A program made the position numbers and the translations under genes. A stretch of DNA of 64,000 nt, taken from an uncultured Bacteroides sp. GTDB taxonomy: Bacteria; Bacteroidota; Bacteroidia; Bacteroidales; Bacteroidaceae. The first letter of the stretch is position 1; each line of letters begins with the position of its first letter. This document shows, in pieces, positions 62,680-64,000 of the stretch. Location of the stretch: contig NZ_CAUFUE010000002.1 of assembly GCF_959029255.1 (NCBI RefSeq), forward strand, positions 1-64,000, read 5' to 3'. The notes under the pieces were generated by a model. The model saw only the letters and a program-made list of their open reading frames with translations. It had not been told where the DNA came from and did not search any database.

Positions 62680-64000
62680 TTATTTTACACTTATACTATG
62701 CCGCACCGGCTTCAAGATGAATGTAAATTCATAATCGCCGTAAGGAACCTGATATTCAGGACGGGCAATAGCTCCCCAACTGTTCACGCAACCTAAACCG
62801 GTTTGTACTTTGTCGATGCAAAGGTTTGTCAAATCACTCTCTTCAACTTCGGGTGAGTGACCTTGCCGCTTGCTCCAACCTTCGTCCAAAGACTCAATCG
62901 TATAATGCAAAGCCGATGCGGAGAAGGGGGCTGCGGCAATGACTTCGATACCATTACCGGCTTGGTTCAACAACTTCCACCAACGGATATCGGTCTTTGT
63001 CCCGGTTTCTTGCGGACGGATATACGAATAGAACTGCTCGGATACACTCTGGCGATAAATACCGAGATCGGTGCAATGATTGCGGTCGATATAGTTCTCT
63101 ACAGGGCCGCGACCATAATACTCAATCGTCTCGAAGCTGCGGGGCATGGGCATCTGCAAGCCGAAACGGAACATATTGGATACTTTGGCATTCTTATCAG
63201 CCGTCAGCTTTTGAGTGACTTTGATGGCACCGGCATTATTGATTACGTAAGTCAGATTCAACTTGGCAAAAACTCCCGGCATTTCGTATGCCGCTTCTAC
63301 GATGACTTGTTTGTTCTCGGTACGCTGATTGAATGAAGTCAGTTTGATTTCGGGGTTCTTCCAGGCTACATACTTACGTTGCAGGTTAGCGCCGAAGTCA
63401 TTATCGGTAGGAGCGCGCCAGAAGTTGGGGGTCAAAGCGGAACCGTCTTTTATCATATCCAGTCTGGCTACTTCGTATTTAGTCAGATAACCGCTATGCT
63501 TATTGAACTCTGCGCGGAATGCGTCACCGGTAACAATCAGATAGTTTTCATCATTCTCTTGTACGGCAGGCGCAACGACCTCGAGATTACTCAATTCACA
63601 ATTCTGCAAGTCCATGGAAGGCGCCTTATAGGGACTCAGGGTCAGTTGGTCTTTGGCTACAACATGACCGGCAGGGAGCAAACCTTCGCTGTTCTTCAAC
63701 TTATAGGAGACGTTGAGCAGCCACTCAGTGCATTGGCAAGTTTTGCCTAAATCCAGTTTGAGCTTGGCAGTTTGCTGAGGAGCCACATTCAGGTTTTCCA
63801 CGCGACCGCTACGAATAACCTTTCCGCCTTTCAGCACTTCCCATTCCAGATAGTAAGCAGAGAGGTCACGGAAGAAGTTCTCATTAAAGATATTGATTTC
63901 TCCGTTCCGCATATCGGCAGGAGTAGTCCAGATATTCTGATAGTAGTAGCCGACTTCGTACATGTGCGGATTGGGTACACGGTCGGGGCTGATAAGCCCG
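62680..64000 (-). CDS. GH2 beta-galactosidase, C-terminal part (cut by window edge)
   Basis: The reading frame continues past the right edge with no start in view; the visible 440 residues are the C-terminal portion. They begin GLISPDRVPNPHMYEVGYYY, the segment that follows the GH2 catalytic barrel. Then come a sandwich domain and the beta-galactosidase small-chain domain: RAEFNKHSGYLTKYEV, NFWRAPTDNDFGANLQRKY, EYYGRGPVENYIDRN and GDYEFTFILKP at the end. The catalytic glutamates lie outside the window. It would cleave beta-galactose, fitting the galactan theme. Confidence 0.92.
   Translation of the reverse strand, partial: GLISPDRVPNPHMYEVGYYYQNIWTTPADMRNGEINIFNENFFRDLSAYYLEWEVLKGGKVIRSGRVENLNVAPQQTAKLKLDLGKTCQCTEWLLNVSYKLKNSEGLLPAGHVVAKDQLTLSPYKAPSMDLQNCELSNLEVVAPAVQENDENYLIVTGDAFRAEFNKHSGYLTKYEVARLDMIKDGSALTPNFWRAPTDNDFGANLQRKYVAWKNPEIKLTSFNQRTENKQVIVEAAYEMPGVFAKLNLTYVINNAGAIKVTQKLTADKNAKVSNMFRFGLQMPMPRSFETIEYYGRGPVENYIDRNHCTDLGIYRQSVSEQFYSYIRPQETGTKTDIRWWKLLNQAGNGIEVIAAAPFSASALHYTIESLDEGWSKRQGHSPEVEESDLTNLCIDKVQTGLGCVNSWGAIARPEYQVPYGDYEFTFILKPVRHSISVK

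Overview
The window looks like the chromosome of a gut Bacteroides or close relative. The evidence is SusC/SusD pairs, a hybrid two-component regulator, the RprXY pair, TAnnTTTG-type -7 promoter boxes, Bacteroidetes-type HU proteins and many lipoproteins. No rRNA, tRNA, CRISPR array or intact insertion sequence was seen.

Layout. (1) 1-9100 is housekeeping and regulatory: a MarR regulator, a small membrane protein, rprY/rprX, the EF-G paralogue fusA2, a mannonate-pathway operon (uxuA plus a short-chain dehydrogenase) and an HU-like DNA-binding protein. (2) 9168-32303 and 44639-64000 hold a large polysaccharide-utilisation region. Two SusC/SusD pairs, a surface lipoprotein, a GH16, two double-GH43 proteins, a GH35, two GH51, a GH97, a GH105, a BNR_4 propeller protein (PL42-like), a DUF2264/GH154 protein and a GH2 together point to type II arabinogalactan or arabinogalactan-protein as substrate. 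The HTCS regulator is at 44639-48790. A GH127 gene in this set has lost its middle. (3) 11813-17059 is an A+T-rich insert of four genes of unclear role: a secreted protein, a papain/C39-like lipoprotein, an O-antigen-ligase-like/TPR membrane protein and a transglutaminase-like lipoprotein.

(4) 32472-44293 is the most unusual part: a ten-gene, A+T-rich, tightly packed operon that looks like a biosynthetic cluster for a ribosomally made, glycosylated, exported peptide. It has an 87-residue precursor with a double-glycine leader, a C39-peptidase ABC exporter and an HlyD-type adaptor. It also has a radical SAM protein with a CX4CX2C cluster motif, a secreted retropepsin-like protease and two LanC-like proteins. 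Its three glycosyltransferases resemble polypeptide GalNAc-transferases (GT27), beta-galactosyltransferases (GT7) and core-2 branching enzymes (GT14). The precursor has no cysteine and there is no dehydratase gene, so this is not an ordinary lanthipeptide cluster. The Pro/Thr-rich core next to a GT27-like enzyme suggests mucin-type O-glycosylation of the exported peptide. This cluster sits between the SusC/D operon and its likely HTCS regulator.

Non-coding structure includes a dispersed repeat of about 120-135 bp present in two opposite copies 54 kb apart, a perfect 31-bp-arm inverted repeat after the GH35 gene, several terminator hairpins, and a hairpin just after the precursor-peptide gene.
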